A program made the translations under genes and the position numbers. A DNA stretch of 64,000 bases, taken from Coptis chinensis (taxonomy: Eukaryota; Streptophyta; Magnoliopsida; Ranunculales; Ranunculaceae). The notes under the pieces were generated by a model, which was not told the origin of the DNA, searched no databases, and saw only the letters and a list, made by a program, of their open reading frames with translations. Location of the stretch: contig CM027382.1 of NCBI GenBank assembly GCA_015680905.1, forward strand, positions 16,465,501 to 16,529,500. The letters are read 5' to 3'. This document shows, one piece after another, positions 35,280 to 47,195 of the stretch (the first letter of the stretch is position 1; the number at the start of each line of letters is the position of its first letter).

Positions 35280-36345
35280 AAATAAACATCTATCGAATCC
35301 TCCCGTTAGCGTAAGAAGAACCCGGTTTCTACGCCTTCGCCACGATGAACTTCAGCCGAAATGACTTGGCGGAATGTGGCCTATAGATCAGAAAGAACCG
35401 ATCTTGAATTGCCGCCGATTAGCCATCATCATTCTCCGAATTGGCCTTGGCGATTTCTCATTTCTTGCCGGAATTCATTCTGAAGTAATCATCTCTTCTT
35501 CGGGCGAAGAAACATCCTCGCGATACTAGAATTCATGTTCCTCAAGGCATCCATAGGAGTATTGATTCGGCGATGGTGGTATCTTCATTAAAACAACCGG
35601 GGTGAAGGCGAGGAGGAGGTACGCTATCATGCTCAATGTCATCTCTAGCTACCGGGTCCCAATGGTCTAAAACACAAGTCTCAAAAATTCCAAAATTCTC
35701 GAAAAGACCTTTGTTTCAATGAAAGGAGTAGCGACTCGAACCCTAAGTTAAGCATAAGCCGAAAGTAACAAGTACAAAGAAGAGGAGTCGACCTATTTGA
35801 CGCGGGTCGTAAGAATATGGCCCGTGAAGTGGACCATACGAAAGTGTGCTTCCTTCCTCGTAGGATCCACAAAGAGGTGCAAGAAAGTCTTGTTCACGCC
35901 GACGCCTTTGAAGTTCCAATGACGCGTTGTCGCCAACCATTGAAAGTGACGGCTAATTGGTTACGCCCTAAGCGAATGCCGGTACACGCAGCTCGAGCCA
36001 GTTGTACTCCCCTCGAAGAAGCGTGTCAAACATCAAATCCCTCGTGGTCGGATACTCGACAATAACAGGGTCGGGCTATCGAGTTAATCGAATCGCGCGT
36101 ATTCAAATCAACTCCAAATATTGAGTTCACGCTCCATCCCATCCGCCGTAATCCAAAATTCGCCACCCGAAACCTCCATTATTATAAAATTTCAACACCA
36201 ATTCTTCGAATATTGAGCTGATTCGATGCAATAGATATTCCCACTCTCTACTTTCAATTTCCTCATCAAAAAATGGGTGAAACATCCCGGAATTATAGAG
36301 ATTTGTGAAATTTCTCTCGACTGTAATTCGTCTTCGTGCTGCCAT
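35280..36345 (-). pseudogene. Extra ORF, copy 1 (putative plant transposon protein domain), frameshifted
   Basis: MAARRRITVERNFTNLYNSG starts at 36345 and runs through MFHPFFDEEIESREWEYLLH and FEELVLKFYNN to a stop at 36127. Another frame continues with FGVDLNTRDSINSIARP, and later frames carry Pro/Arg-rich tails to about 35280. The domain is the unknown-function extra ORF found 3' of pol in plant Ty3/gypsy elements. Upstream (36425-36560) the DNA is unusually GC-rich with GCGCGCGCG palindromes. It resembles copy 2 in domain order but the two have diverged. Confidence 0.6.
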
Positions 36346-36773
36346 AGCGCGGTATAATTTAAATTTTGATGGTGCAAATAGCAAGAGGAGGTGGAGGAGG
36401 TGGTGCTGGAGGAAGGGGGTTGAGGTTGGTGGAGTTTGGCCCGCGTGCGCGGGTCGAATTCTCTGCTGGTATGCCGCGCGCGCGAGTGGATGGTGAGGGG
36501 ACCAAGATCCGTTTTTTGTGGAAGAAGAAATGAGGGGGGTGGACGCGTGGGTGCCCCGCGCGTGGGCTTTGTACCCGGATCTTGGGTTTTTGGGTCGGGT
36601 CAAAATTTTGGCCCAAGTACAAATGAATTACAGAAATTCCTCTTATGTCCCGAAAAGTTCCGAAATTTCAAACGTGGAAATTGATTCGCTTCAACTCCGA
36701 ATTTAACGGATGAGATATCAAACGATCAAGATAAAAATGCCATCCACTAGAATATTAAAAATCACATTCAAAC

Positions 36774-36778
<5 letters not shown>

Positions 36779-36805
<27 letters not shown>
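36779..36805. repeat. Poly(T) tract
   Basis: A run of 27 T in the region between pol and extra ORF copy 1. No coding feature is recognised between about 36400 and 37770. Confidence 0.9.
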
Positions 36806-36810
<5 letters not shown>

Positions 36811-37227
36811 TCTTTGGTTTTTATTTATTTATCCTTTATATACAAATGTACAAGTCGAGAAGAACGGTCAACAACACCGAAATCCAAATAAAACAACACA
36901 TCACAAACAAATTTTAACTCAGGCAACTTTCATGTCGGCTCTGGTGAACCCAATCCAGCCGACTGCGGGCTTATCCTTTATGTTTTGGGGCCTAGTGGTT
37001 TAGGATCGGTACCATCCTTGACCAATGTGCAATGGTCTAATAATAATATTACCCTTAGTACATATGGTATAGCCTCAAACCGCCTAAAACAATCACATAG
37101 AAAACTGAACGGGTTGGCCTGGGGAATCCATTGCCCGCATTTAACTATGAAATGTCCGATGGTGCATATCACGACTCTCTTTTGGGCACCATGCCGGGTG
37201 CTAATAAAACAAAACGAGTATATACAT

Positions 37228-37328
37228 GTTGAGTCTTTTAACGCCGATCCTCAAGACGAAAAGTGAGTCTTTTAACGCCGATCCTCAAGACGAATGTGAG
37301 TCTTTTTAACGCCGATCCTCAAGACGAA
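37228..37328. repeat. Three tandem copies of a ~33-bp unit
   Basis: GAGTCTTTTAACGCCGATCC followed by TCAAGACGAA repeats at 37230, 37265 and 37298 with only one or two changes. It sits just downstream of pol of the 18-kb element. No function is evident. Confidence 0.9.
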
Positions 37329-37799
37329 TCCCAACCCGTGGGAGCAACGGACGACGACGGTTTATCCCGTTGAGCTGGTGTCGATAATAATATACCTTAT
37401 ACCGCTCATCTCGATAAAAGATCAAGACTGACAGAAAAGGAGTTTGATAGCCATACACCACCCCCATCCTTTTCGCCACCGCTTTCGAAAGCAAAAGTAC
37501 TACGACCATTACCAATTCGAGATGGGTGAGATTTGGACCAAATGATGAGTTGAGTTCACGAGGAAGAGAATAGAAAAGGGAGGAGAAAGAAGGAGTTGAA
37601 ATTTTGGTACCCATTGTTTTCCGAGGCACGCTTGCTCGATTATCGTAAGACATTTATACTCGGCCTGGTAGAGTTTTCGCGGACTAAGGTTCCGCCACAA
37701 CCACACACTCTAAGGAATTTTAGAAAAGAAAATAGAAGAGGGCTGGCTACCCTAATGGCATACTTTTCCCCGCTAAATACATGGAAAGAAGTACACCAA

Positions 37800-39140
37800 A
37801 TAATCTATTAGTCCGTGGTAGACCGGATCATCGAGAAGAGTCTCTTCGACATCCGGAGAGCGCAACTCATGATAATGGTTAAGGCTACCGCCATTTACTT
37901 GGAATTCGCTACCATCATTTTCGCTTTTCACGAGAGATAGCCCCATAAGGGGTGACAGCAGAGACAAAGGAAAGGACCGCACCATCGAAGTTTTAATTTT
38001 CCGAAAAAATGTGTAATCTTGAGTTGTACATCAAAACTTTTTGACCGACTTTGAACTCTTTTCGCAATATGTGCTTGTCATGCACTCTTTTCATGTTGGC
38101 TTTATAGGATTTTGAGAGATCATAGGCATCAATCCGATTTCCCTCAAGCTCATTTAACCGCAATTTTTCTTTTTCACCGCCATGTTAGTGTTATAATTGA
38201 GGCTTTTGATGGCCCATAGAGCACGGTGCTGCAAGGTTCAACCGGCAGATGACAAGGTTTTCCAAAAACGAGGCGATACGGAGACATCCCTATAGGTGTC
38301 TTAAAAGTCGCTCAGATGCCCACAAGGCATCGATAATCGTAGAGACCGCCTTTCCTAGATGGATTGACAGCTTTTTCCAAAATGGATTTTATTTCTCGAT
38401 TAGAGACTTCTACTTGACCAATCGGTTTGAGGATGATACGGAGTTGCCACTTTGTGCGCGGACTCCATATTTCTTTACTAATGATTCAAAAATTTTATTG
38501 CGTAAATGTTTTCCCCGTCACTAATTATAGCTTTTGGAACACCAAATCGAGAGAAAATATTTTCTTTACAAACAAAAACGACCGCTTTATGATCGTTAGC
38601 ACGACATGCCAATGCCTCAATCCATTTTGACACATAGTCAACTGCTACAAGTATGTATAGGAAGCCATGAGAATTTGAAATGGACCCATGAAGTCGATGC
38701 CCCATACATCAAAGATTTCCACAATTAGAATGGGATTTAAGGGCATCATATTACGCCGAGTAATGCGACCTAATCGCTGGGCAGCGATTGCATGCTTTGC
38801 AATGCTCATGTGCATCTCTAAACAAAGGTTGGCCCAATAAAACCACATTGTAAACCTTGGCCGCAGTTTTTCTTACCACTAAAATGACCACCACAAGATT
38901 GTTCATGGCGTAGGATAACACATCGCCAGTTCCCAAATGGAATGCAACGGCGGATTAGTTGGTCCGAACAATACTTGAAGAGGTAGGGATCATCCCGTAA
39001 ATAGAATTTCACAAAGGATAAAAACTTTTTCCGGTCATTACGAGACCAAGATAAAGGAACTTCCTCGGTAACTAAGTAATTTACTATGTCGTCGTACTCG
39101 CGGGGACGAAAAAATAGAGTACAAGTGTTCATCCGAAAGG
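37800..39140 (-). pseudogene. Integrase of the 18-kb element (frameshifted)
   Basis: From right to left: zinc-binding N-terminus (FLSFVKFYLRDDPYLFKYCS, HEQSCGGHFSGKK), then the core with YILVAVDYVSKWIEALACRA and FGVPKAIISDGENI. The HPQT segment near 38411 is altered where CAGTGG would be expected but CGATTGG is present. The C-terminus with FQVNGGSLNHYHELRSPD ends near 37800. Core Asp residues are visible but frames change repeatedly. Confidence 0.85.
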
Positions 39141-39199
39141 AATCACGATAGGTTCAAGATCGCGATCAACATCAATCGACAAGTCTTGATAAATGGTCC

Positions 39200-40680
39200 G
39201 CAAACCACATTTTCGCTACCTTTTTATCTCTAATTTCGAGTAAACTCTTGCAAAAGGAGAATCCATCGGATCAACCTTTGTTTTGCATCTTTTTCGCTAA
39301 TAGATAACGGCGTGCGCATGGTCGGTGTAGACAATAGTTGGAGAACCCACTAGGTAAGGATCTAAACTTATCTAACGATATACAACGGCGAAAAACTTTT
39401 TCGGTGGTGGTATAGTTTCGTTGAGCTTCATTAAGGGTTTTACTCGCATAGTAAATGACAACCGGCTTATCTTCTCGGCGTTGCCCCTAGTACAGCTCCA
39501 TAGCATAGTCGCCAAGCCACACATTAATTCAAAAGGTTTAGACCAATCGGTGGTTGAATTATGGGAGCGTAGTTAATGCGGTTTTAATACCTCAAAGGCT
39601 TGTTTGCAACCGAAACTGAAATCAAAAGCGGCATCTTTAAGCAGAGATTGGTTAAAGGTCTAGCAACCTTTGAGAAATCTTGAATAAATCTCCTATAGAA
39701 ACCTCAAGGTCCTAAGAATGCGCCAATGTCTCGAACTATTTTTGGTATAGGAAGTGAAGCAATTTTTTCTATCTTAGCTTTGTCGACTTCGATTCCGGCC
39801 CTTTGAAACGATATGTCCTAAAACTATTCCTTTAGTAACCATGAAATGGCATTTTTCCCAATTAAGAACAAGGTTTTTCTCTTCACAACGTGTAAATACT
39901 TTTTTCAAGATTTGATAAACAGCTATCGAAAAGAATCTCCATAAATTGAGAAGTCGCCCATGAATACCTCCATAAACCGCTCAACCATATCATCGAAAAA
40001 TATGAAGCATGCAAATATTGAAAGTACCAGTGCATTGCAAAGGCCAAAAGGCATTCATCTATATGCAAATGTACCAAATGGACAGTGAACGCTGTCTTTT
40101 CTTGATCGCCAGGTCTATGACTATCCGAAAAATAACCGAATAACCATCAAGAAAGCAAGAATAGGCATGACCGGCTAAACGCTCGAAAGCATCCGATCGA
40201 TGAATGGAAGTGGAAAGTGATCCTTACGAGTAACGGCATTAAGTTTGGCGATAGTCAATGCATATTCGCCATTTTATCGATACGAAAGAAATGCATTCAT
40301 CTTTATCATTTTGCACAACCGTAATGCCAGATTTCTTTGAACTACGCGTACAGACTCACCCAAACACTATCGAGATAGGGTAAATAATACCCGCGATCTA
40401 GTAATTTTAACACTTCCTCTCGACCACATCTTTCATGGTAGTTTTAGGCGACGCGGGTTCACGCGACGCCTTTGCATTTTCTTCCGTGTATCGATGGGTG
40501 CACACATTAGGTTCAATGCCTTTAATGTCATCGAGGGACCATCCAATAGCGTAACGATGTTGTTGAATGACATTAATTAAACGAGCTTCTTGATCGCCGC
40601 TTAATTGTGAAGAAATAATAACCGGGTGACGACCATCAAAGATCAAGTCAGACGTATTTTAATTCGGGCGAAGTGGTTTT
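39200..40680 (-). pseudogene. RT and RNase H of the 18-kb element (frameshifted, FMGD at active site)
   Basis: The RT N-terminus (HPVIISSQLSGDQEARLINV, YAIGWSLDDIKGIEPN) is at 40646-40407. The core at about 40000-39940 reads DMVERFMEVFMGDFSIYGDS: the usual F-M-D-D has become F-M-G-D through GGCGAC in place of GATGAC. RNase H motifs lie at 39550-39300 in broken frames. Unlike the plus-strand Athila element, the palm is present. If the D-to-G change is real the enzyme is dead; it may instead be a sequence error. Confidence 0.82.
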
Positions 40681-41059
40681 AATTCAGGGGGGGCGGAGGG
40701 GTATTAAAGATTCTTGAGGAAGGTCATCATCCATGTAGTAAACAGATTGATGATCATCCAAGTTACTTGACATCACCATGTAGGGTCAAATAATGGTACC
40801 GACTCTAATAACTCATTTACTTCTTGTGTATAATCATCGCCCTCAAACTCGAGTCGCTAAAAGGAAAGAAATTGGTACACTTCATCTTCGTGAAAAGAGT
40901 TTGTAAAATACTCTTGGAATGTCCAACCCCGCTAACCTCACCATCAATGTCGCTCGAAGTTGTTTCATCAACTTGAACACATTCACCTCCACCGAAGATT
41001 TCGGGCGACATGGTCATGGAACCATCTCGACAATTAATAAGAGCATTAGCAAAGGGCGA

Positions 41060-41390
41060 GGAACGGACGCCCTAAGATGATTGGAATGGAATCACATGCA
41101 ACTTCAGATCCAAAATAACAAAGTCTACAGGATAGAAGAAATCTTGACTTTTACAAGGACGCTTTTCCACAATTCCTTTTGGATACTTTATGGAACGATC
41201 CGCTAATTGTAGAGTCATGGTGGTAGGTTTAAGTTCATGAAGACCTAGTTGTTTAAATAAATAATATGGAAGTAAGTTCACACTAGCTCCTAGGTCTAGT
41301 AGAGCAAGAAAGAGTCGGTATTTGTCACCTAAGGTGCATGGAACCGCTGGTCTACCGTGGTCATTGTATTTTACTATACCATTGTGTTCT
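41060..41390 (-). pseudogene. Aspartic protease region of the 18-kb element
   Basis: The minus strand reads ...LLDLGASVNLLPYYLFKQLG then LQLADRSIKYPKGIVEK and FFYPVDFVILDL, closely parallel to 23160-23440 of the plus-strand element, including D-L-G at the active site. A frameshift follows at about 41075 before the ILGRPFLAT-type motif. Confidence 0.8.
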
Positions 41391-42061
41391 CTAATGGAGG
41401 GAAATTGTTCAAATGAGGAACGCTTGTGTGAGGAACGTTAGTTCTTCTTTTGTGGTGCACATATCTTTCAGAATTTTGCATGTTTTGGTAATAATTTTAA
41501 GGCATCGAAAAAAGGTAAGTTTATTGTTAAATTTTGAAAAGTCTCTCGAATTTCAAAGAAATTGTCATCGTTTATTCTTTGCTGTCGCGGTCGAAAAACG
41601 CGGCCTTAGGGCTGAATTTGGCAAAGGGTCTACTTGCTTGTTTCCTACATTCGAGGTGTTGACTTTGTTGTATCCGGGAATCTTCCGTAGGTTCATTATT
41701 AGAAATAGATTCCTTGGAACCCTCCCCGCTTCTTTTGGTTGATTATCCGCATAATGATCCGATTGTCGGCAGTTTTCCAGATCGTAAAGTAGTGATTGCA
41801 TGCACCTCACCTTGGTTGGGGGTGCTTGTACCGTGGGCATTGGTCAGTTCAAAGGTCGTGGTTTTTGGGGTTTAGGGTTTGAACCGCTTGTCAGGCAGAA
41901 ACACTTTTTCTCGACTCTTTTCTTGCGCCAATTGCTTTGAAGTGATTGTTGGATAGACGCTAAAAATTTGAGACCGCTGGTTCATGTAAGCCAGAAAGTC
42001 TCATTTGTCCTATCCGTAATGGTTGGCGCAGTTGTGCAAAGTAGTAGTTCTCGATTATTGC

Positions 42062-43232
42062 TTAGAAGTTGTTGATTATAGTTGGGATTTGGATTAAATT
42101 TGAACAAGGTCGGTTGGTCCGATAATTTGCATTAGAATTATTTTGAAATTGACCTTGTTGGTATTGTTGATTATTTCCTTGGCGGTATGGAATAAAATTA
42201 TTGGTAGGTCGAACCGGTTGATTAGCGAAACTAGGAGGAGCCCCCATTTGTTGGTTATTTTGACGCCAAGCGAAATTCGGATGTTGTCTCCACGGTGCAT
42301 TGGGGATGTTGAATGCACATGCCTCCTCCGCTTGTTGAGTAGGGGAAGCATATAACAAGGGACAATATGCATCAGGATGATCAGGACTAAGACAAAGGAC
42401 ACAAGGAGTGGTGTCAACATTCATGACTGGTTTTGGTAGTTGATCGTTTACTTGAACTGCAAGGGCATCTAGTTTTTTAGTTAGGGATTCTATCAAATTT
42501 TTTATTTCGTGATCGGTTTTTACCTCAAAAATAGATGTGGCTTTTGTAACAAGATCCTTTGATGATCTAGACGGCCGGTGTTACCCCAAAGTGTACCTTT
42601 TTTCGCTTTGTTTTTCAAGAAAAGTATAAGCTTCAAGAGCTCCTTTGTCCATGAAGCAACCTCCGCTCATTATATCAAGAGTTTCTTTTTGATGATCGCA
42701 TGCACCATTAAAGAATGAACGAACAAGGACAGCTTTTTCTAGTTGGTGGTGAGGACATTCTAACAGAAGATCAGTAAAACGACTCCATGCTTCCGTAAAG
42801 GATTCATGAGGATTTTGACGGAAGAATTGAATTTTTGAAGCATTTCAGGTTTGTTTTCTTCGAGTGTAAACCCAAGCATAAAAAAGCTTGAACTAGTTTA
42901 TTCCATGTGTCTATGGATTGTGATTGTTGTCCTGCTAGCCAGATTGATGCTTTTTCCGCTAAAGTGAATGGAAACAGCCGAAGCAAGAGTTGTTCCTTAG
43001 AGACTGCTGGATGATGAAATGTTGTTGCCACTTGTTGAAGTCTACGAAGATGATTGTACGGTTTTCGTGCTCCAAACCATGATATATTGGTAACAAACTG
43101 AAGACGCGTTTGGTGGGATACGAAAATCACCGACAATGTCCTCAAGTTTAATGCAGAAGAAGGTCCTTCCCCGTAATGCAAGATATAGAAGTCCGAGAGG
43201 GGCTTCTCTCGCTGGGGAGGATCGTCGGCCAT
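42062..43232 (-). pseudogene. Gag of the 18-kb element (frameshifted)
   Basis: Starts MADDPPQREKPLSDFYILHY at 43232. The capsid-type region includes LRLFPFTLAEKASIWLAG and IDTWNKLVQAF. After a frameshift the C-terminal part (42496-42062) carries a zinc knuckle C-x2-C-x4-H-x4-C (CVLCLSPDHPDAYC) and an Asn/Gln-rich tail. Same architecture as the gag at 21258-22780. Confidence 0.85.
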
Positions 43233-45066
43233 AATGACGTAAGTTGATGGCGGCGAAGGATTGTGATGAAGGTAATTAGCGTAAGAAGAACAATTTTATG
43301 TGAGAACTTACGCAATTGCTTATCGTATTTTTTTTCGACGATAGGTTTGTTCAATTTCTTTAGTGGAACCAGACCTTTAATCTCATGCAAGCATAAAATT
43401 AGATCTAACTTACGTAAGGAATTATGAGGACTTGAATTTTATTATTATCTTAAGCATTAGGGTTGAACAACATATGCCTAAGCTGCGCCGCTAACGAAGC
43501 GATGAAGCTAGGAATACGTGTGCATAAACCAACGGCCCAGTCACAAGATAGATATGAGGGAGGATTTCCGCAAGCAAGCACGGTTCTAATTAAGTAACCT
43601 CAATCTTTCAAGTTTCCTAGACACCATTGGAATATGATTAAGATTTATGGAATTAAAATTTATGCAAAGGTGGTATTAAATTAATTTTAATTTAATTTAA
43701 TTTAATTTAATTTAATTTAATTTAATTTAATTTTTTTTTTATTTTATTATTATTATTTTTTTAAAGATTTATGCAAGGTTTAAAATACAAACATACAAAT
43801 ACGATCTACTCATACAATACTAGGTGCGGTAGCATGTGAAGGTACTCTACTCATAATGATAGCTATACCTAATAGGCAAGCTTGTGTCATCGATAAATAT
43901 TTCCATAATCTGATGCAAAATATACATCAAGAATAATGATATGTACGCTAATTTGTAAATCGATATTACGTAAATGTATATCAATAGTAACAGGCGAATT
44001 TGAATCACTCATACGTATCTAAATACATTAGCATACGAATACAGTATACATACGCAGAATAGATGACAAAACTAAACATGCAAAGTATTATACCCAAACT
44101 AAAATACGACTCTTGTATTGCATAATAAATCGATTTCGACAATACTCATTGAGATTGCGAATGTCCTATAGAGAGCAGCTTTACCCCGTAGGGTTTAGAA
44201 ACAACTTACCCAACTAAGATTTTAACCCTCGTTGGAATGTTCTCCTCTTTCTTGACAAAATCGACATATTAGACAATACCGCGGTAATGATAATGTAGAG
44301 AAATATCAAACATTTAACAAGCAACATTTATAATGTTAGAAAGACATATACCCATGCAATACAATACCATTAATATGTAAATATACATTCATATGCAATT
44401 CATGTCCGTGTAATCGTATATAAATATTTACCGTATATCTAATTTGATTCATGCATAATTCGAGGCTAAAGCTTAAATAATAATCCATAAATTTTTCCTA
44501 ATACTATATACATGGCATACATGCAGAAAAACATAATAATAATAATATAAATAAATTACAATAATACTGAAAATTGGAACCTCAGAAGCTTCCCGTTTAA
44601 GCGAAGATATGAAACAGACGCGTTTCGATTAAATCCGACGCCATTAATCCCAAAGGATTATCGAATTTTTCCGATCTTGACCAAATATTTAGGCCTGAAA
44701 TGGATCAAGGTGGATCGAGAGATCTTTGGTGGCTGAAAATGAGCAATAACAGAAGAAATTCACCCGAGTGCGCGGGTCCCACTCGCGCACGCGACTCCAC
44801 CCAGGCGCACGCGGGTCTTTTTTTTCAGAATGACTTCGAATTTTCACAGAAGTCTTATAATTTGCTGCAATGATGTTTTCCAGTCCTAACTTTTGGAACC
44901 TGGCAGTGGAACGAATTTTTTTTTAGCGAACAGGTTGTTTACGAGGCAAAAAATACGAAAAAAAACAAAAAAAAAGTAAAAACAAATGAAACGTAAAGGA
45001 AGAAAGAGAATGGGGGTTCCCCCTTGATGCAACTTCCGATCTTTAGCACAAGTTCTATGGCTTTAG
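43233..45066 (-). other. Leader of the 18-kb element
   Basis: About 1.8 kb without coding sequence between PBS and gag. It contains a TTTAA(T) pentamer array at 43676-43732 and a GC-rich palindromic block (GAGTGCGCGGGTCCCACTCG) at about 44767-44786, the counterpart of GCGCGC motifs in the other leaders. Confidence 0.6.
43676..43732. repeat. (TTTAA)n pentanucleotide repeat
   Basis: About ten units of TTTAA in the leader of the 18-kb element. Confidence 0.9.
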
Positions 45067-45084
45067 AACAGCAGCGGCGCCATT
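45067..45084 (-). promoter_or_regulatory. Primer-binding site of the 18-kb element
   Basis: The minus strand reads AATGGCGCCGCTGCTG immediately after the 5' LTR, an Asp-tRNA-type primer site like that at 20221. Confidence 0.78.
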
Positions 45085-46525
45085 TGATATATGCTTGGAC
45101 ACTACTTAGAGTTTTTAACTCTCTAAATTGGTGAAAAAGCACTCAAAGTACCTTACTCACGATCTTCGTTGAGTAGAGTTAGAATAAGGATTCGAACTAC
45201 CTAAAGTATAGAACAACTACAAATTGGATGTTACAATAAGGGAACTAAGGAGTAAGGTTATAATACTAGGTTTCTTCCTAACAAACATTAAAGCAAAACA
45301 TTTAAGTTTGAAATCATGCACTTAAACAAAATACAAATTACTAAAAAGAAAGGTGGAGAGTTAATCCTCCTCATGTGAAACTATCATTAGTTGTTTATTT
45401 GAAAAAGGTTTTGATTCTTCCTAGACTCATAGACAAGTCCCTAATGGAAAAATAGAATTGATCCCTAGCATGCATGGCTCACTTAAGAGCTCATACATGC
45501 TAGCAAGTGAAACCAAACAATGACTTATCTCTAAGCTCATTGTTTGATTCCTAACTAGACACTACACCAACTATCATTTTGGGATAGGATGTAGTGTTAG
45601 TTGTTCATCCTAAAAACCTACCAAACTCACAACCAATGTTTTTCCCTCACATGAGTTGGATTAACTCCCCAAAAGGGAAGTTAGCTCATGATCCTTGGGA
45701 CAAGGACTTATGAACTAATAAAACTCAAAAGAGAAAGAGAGAGAGAGAGATAGAGAGAGAAGAAAATCCACAACCAAACTCACTTCTATTATTTCTTAGA
45801 AGAACAAGTGTTCCTCCATTAAAACTATTACAAGCTTTTCAATCATAAAACTAAAAAACTTCTCATTTTCACTAAGGAACTAAAATAATGTCATGTGAGG
45901 AAAATAAGTCAAGGGAGTAATTGGAGTGTCCCCACATTTGTCTAATTTCTTCTCCATTTGAGAGAAATCTCATTTCCTCCCACGTGAATTATCAAACCAC
46001 ATTGATTCATTTTTATCTACCACATTAAAACAAAGTGACACCTTGCCTTTTTTTCACTATTAACACCTAATCTAATTTATTACATGCAAGGTGTCAACTT
46101 TGCACCAATAATTTGTTATCTTTGTCTTGACATGCTCCATGATTGATGACTCATCCAATCTTGTGGCCCCGTATAAATGGGTCCATGTGCGATCTGTGGC
46201 GATCCGGTATTTTGGGCGCTTTTACAACTTCCCCTATCGTAGAGTTCATCGCCTGATTGTCCGAAGCAGCTCTCTTGTCGCGATTCGAGTCCCGGTTCGA
46301 GAGGTAGGAGCTTTGGAAGTTTGATGCTTCTACGTGGATTTGGGAGAATTCATATATCGCCGCTTCTTTCTTTGCTTTATTGCGGAGTTTAACCAATATT
46401 TCCATGTTTACTGCAAATACCTGCAAAAGTATGAAAACATATTTATTTCATGATTATTAAACACATAATGAACCAAATTTATATGTCTCAATGGGGTTTC
46501 ATAATACACTTTTGGGTGCTTATCA
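45085..46525 (-). repeat. 5' LTR of the 18-kb element
   Basis: 1441 bp, TGATAAGC...ATATCA on the minus strand. It aligns end to end with 28527-29973; the right flank GTAAT (46526-46530) equals the left flank of the other LTR. Confidence 0.93.
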
Positions 46526-46530
46526 GTAAT

Positions 46531-47195
46531 AAAACAATAACTAAGGTTTAAAACTAAAGAAAAGTAATGATAGAAAGCTTAATTAACTAAGGGGTTCTTA
46601 TTCAAAGTAATAGGGAGGGTTTATTTGAGTTTTGCCTTAGTACTCTTTATATAGGAGAAGGCTAAGTTTATAATTTCATGCATGGGCTTTAGAGGTATGT
46701 TTTGGGCCATTAAATCAAGCCCAAAACCTAATTACTTAAGTCCAAAAAAGGGTTTCTCTGCTGGAAATTACTGTAACAGCCTTTTCGTCCACTTTTACTC
46801 CTATGATTGGATTAAGTCCTAGACCATTAGAAAGCTCTTTCCAATCCGGTAGTTGTATGCCCAATTCTGAAGTCTAAGTCTAAAGATACGGCCTGCGGAA
46901 GTTCTGTTGACTTTTATGTTCTATTTCTGCCCGCGGTGACTTTGATTTTTCTGCTTTGACTAGGCTTTAAAAAGGCTTTTTCTCTTTGAAACTTGGGCTT
47001 TAATCATAGAAATTCTTAGCAACCAACCTTTGCTCTTTTCTCTTGCAAAAGTGACATATTTCTTCACATATTTGACTCCAATACTTGAAATACACAAAAG
47101 CACGTAAACAGTACTAACTCTTATTTATTAGAAGCATAATTGGTCTAAATGTAATATTATTAAGGGGTCAAAACTACAGTTTTGGGCTCTTATCA
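46531..47195 (-). repeat. LTR A, right piece (5' part of the LTR)
   Basis: Continues LTR A after the 18-kb insertion. On the minus strand it starts TGATAAGAGCCC at 47195 and matches the starts of LTRs B and C and, for about 120 bp, the LTR at 18875. Next to it at 47196-47210 is the CACCCCCAAACAG polypurine box. Confidence 0.88.

Larger units (their letters stand above)
28527..46525 (-). mobile_element. Young 18-kb Athila-like Ty3/gypsy retrotransposon nested in LTR A
   Basis: Two LTRs (28527-29973 and 45085-46525) frame 15.1 kb of internal DNA and are flanked by a perfect GTAAT duplication (28522-28526, 46526-46530). Minus-strand order: 5' LTR, PBS, leader, gag, protease, RT, RNase H, integrase, two extra ORFs with a short membrane-peptide ORF between them, 3' non-coding region, PPT, 3' LTR. 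By eye the LTRs are almost identical over the first 1.05 kb, which indicates recent insertion. Yet the coding region is full of frameshifts, often beside CGA or CGAT. The structure is complete enough to have served as helper for the A/B/C elements. Confidence 0.92.

Noticed and set aside
36359-36622. Pro/Arg-rich frames on both strands near the GC block
   Set aside because: The GC-rich segment upstream of extra ORF copy 1 gives long open frames by composition; no recognisable motif.
37306-37653. 115-codon minus frame between integrase and the extra ORFs
   Set aside because: Covers the 33-bp triplication and shows no domain; reading frame not supported by related copies in the window.
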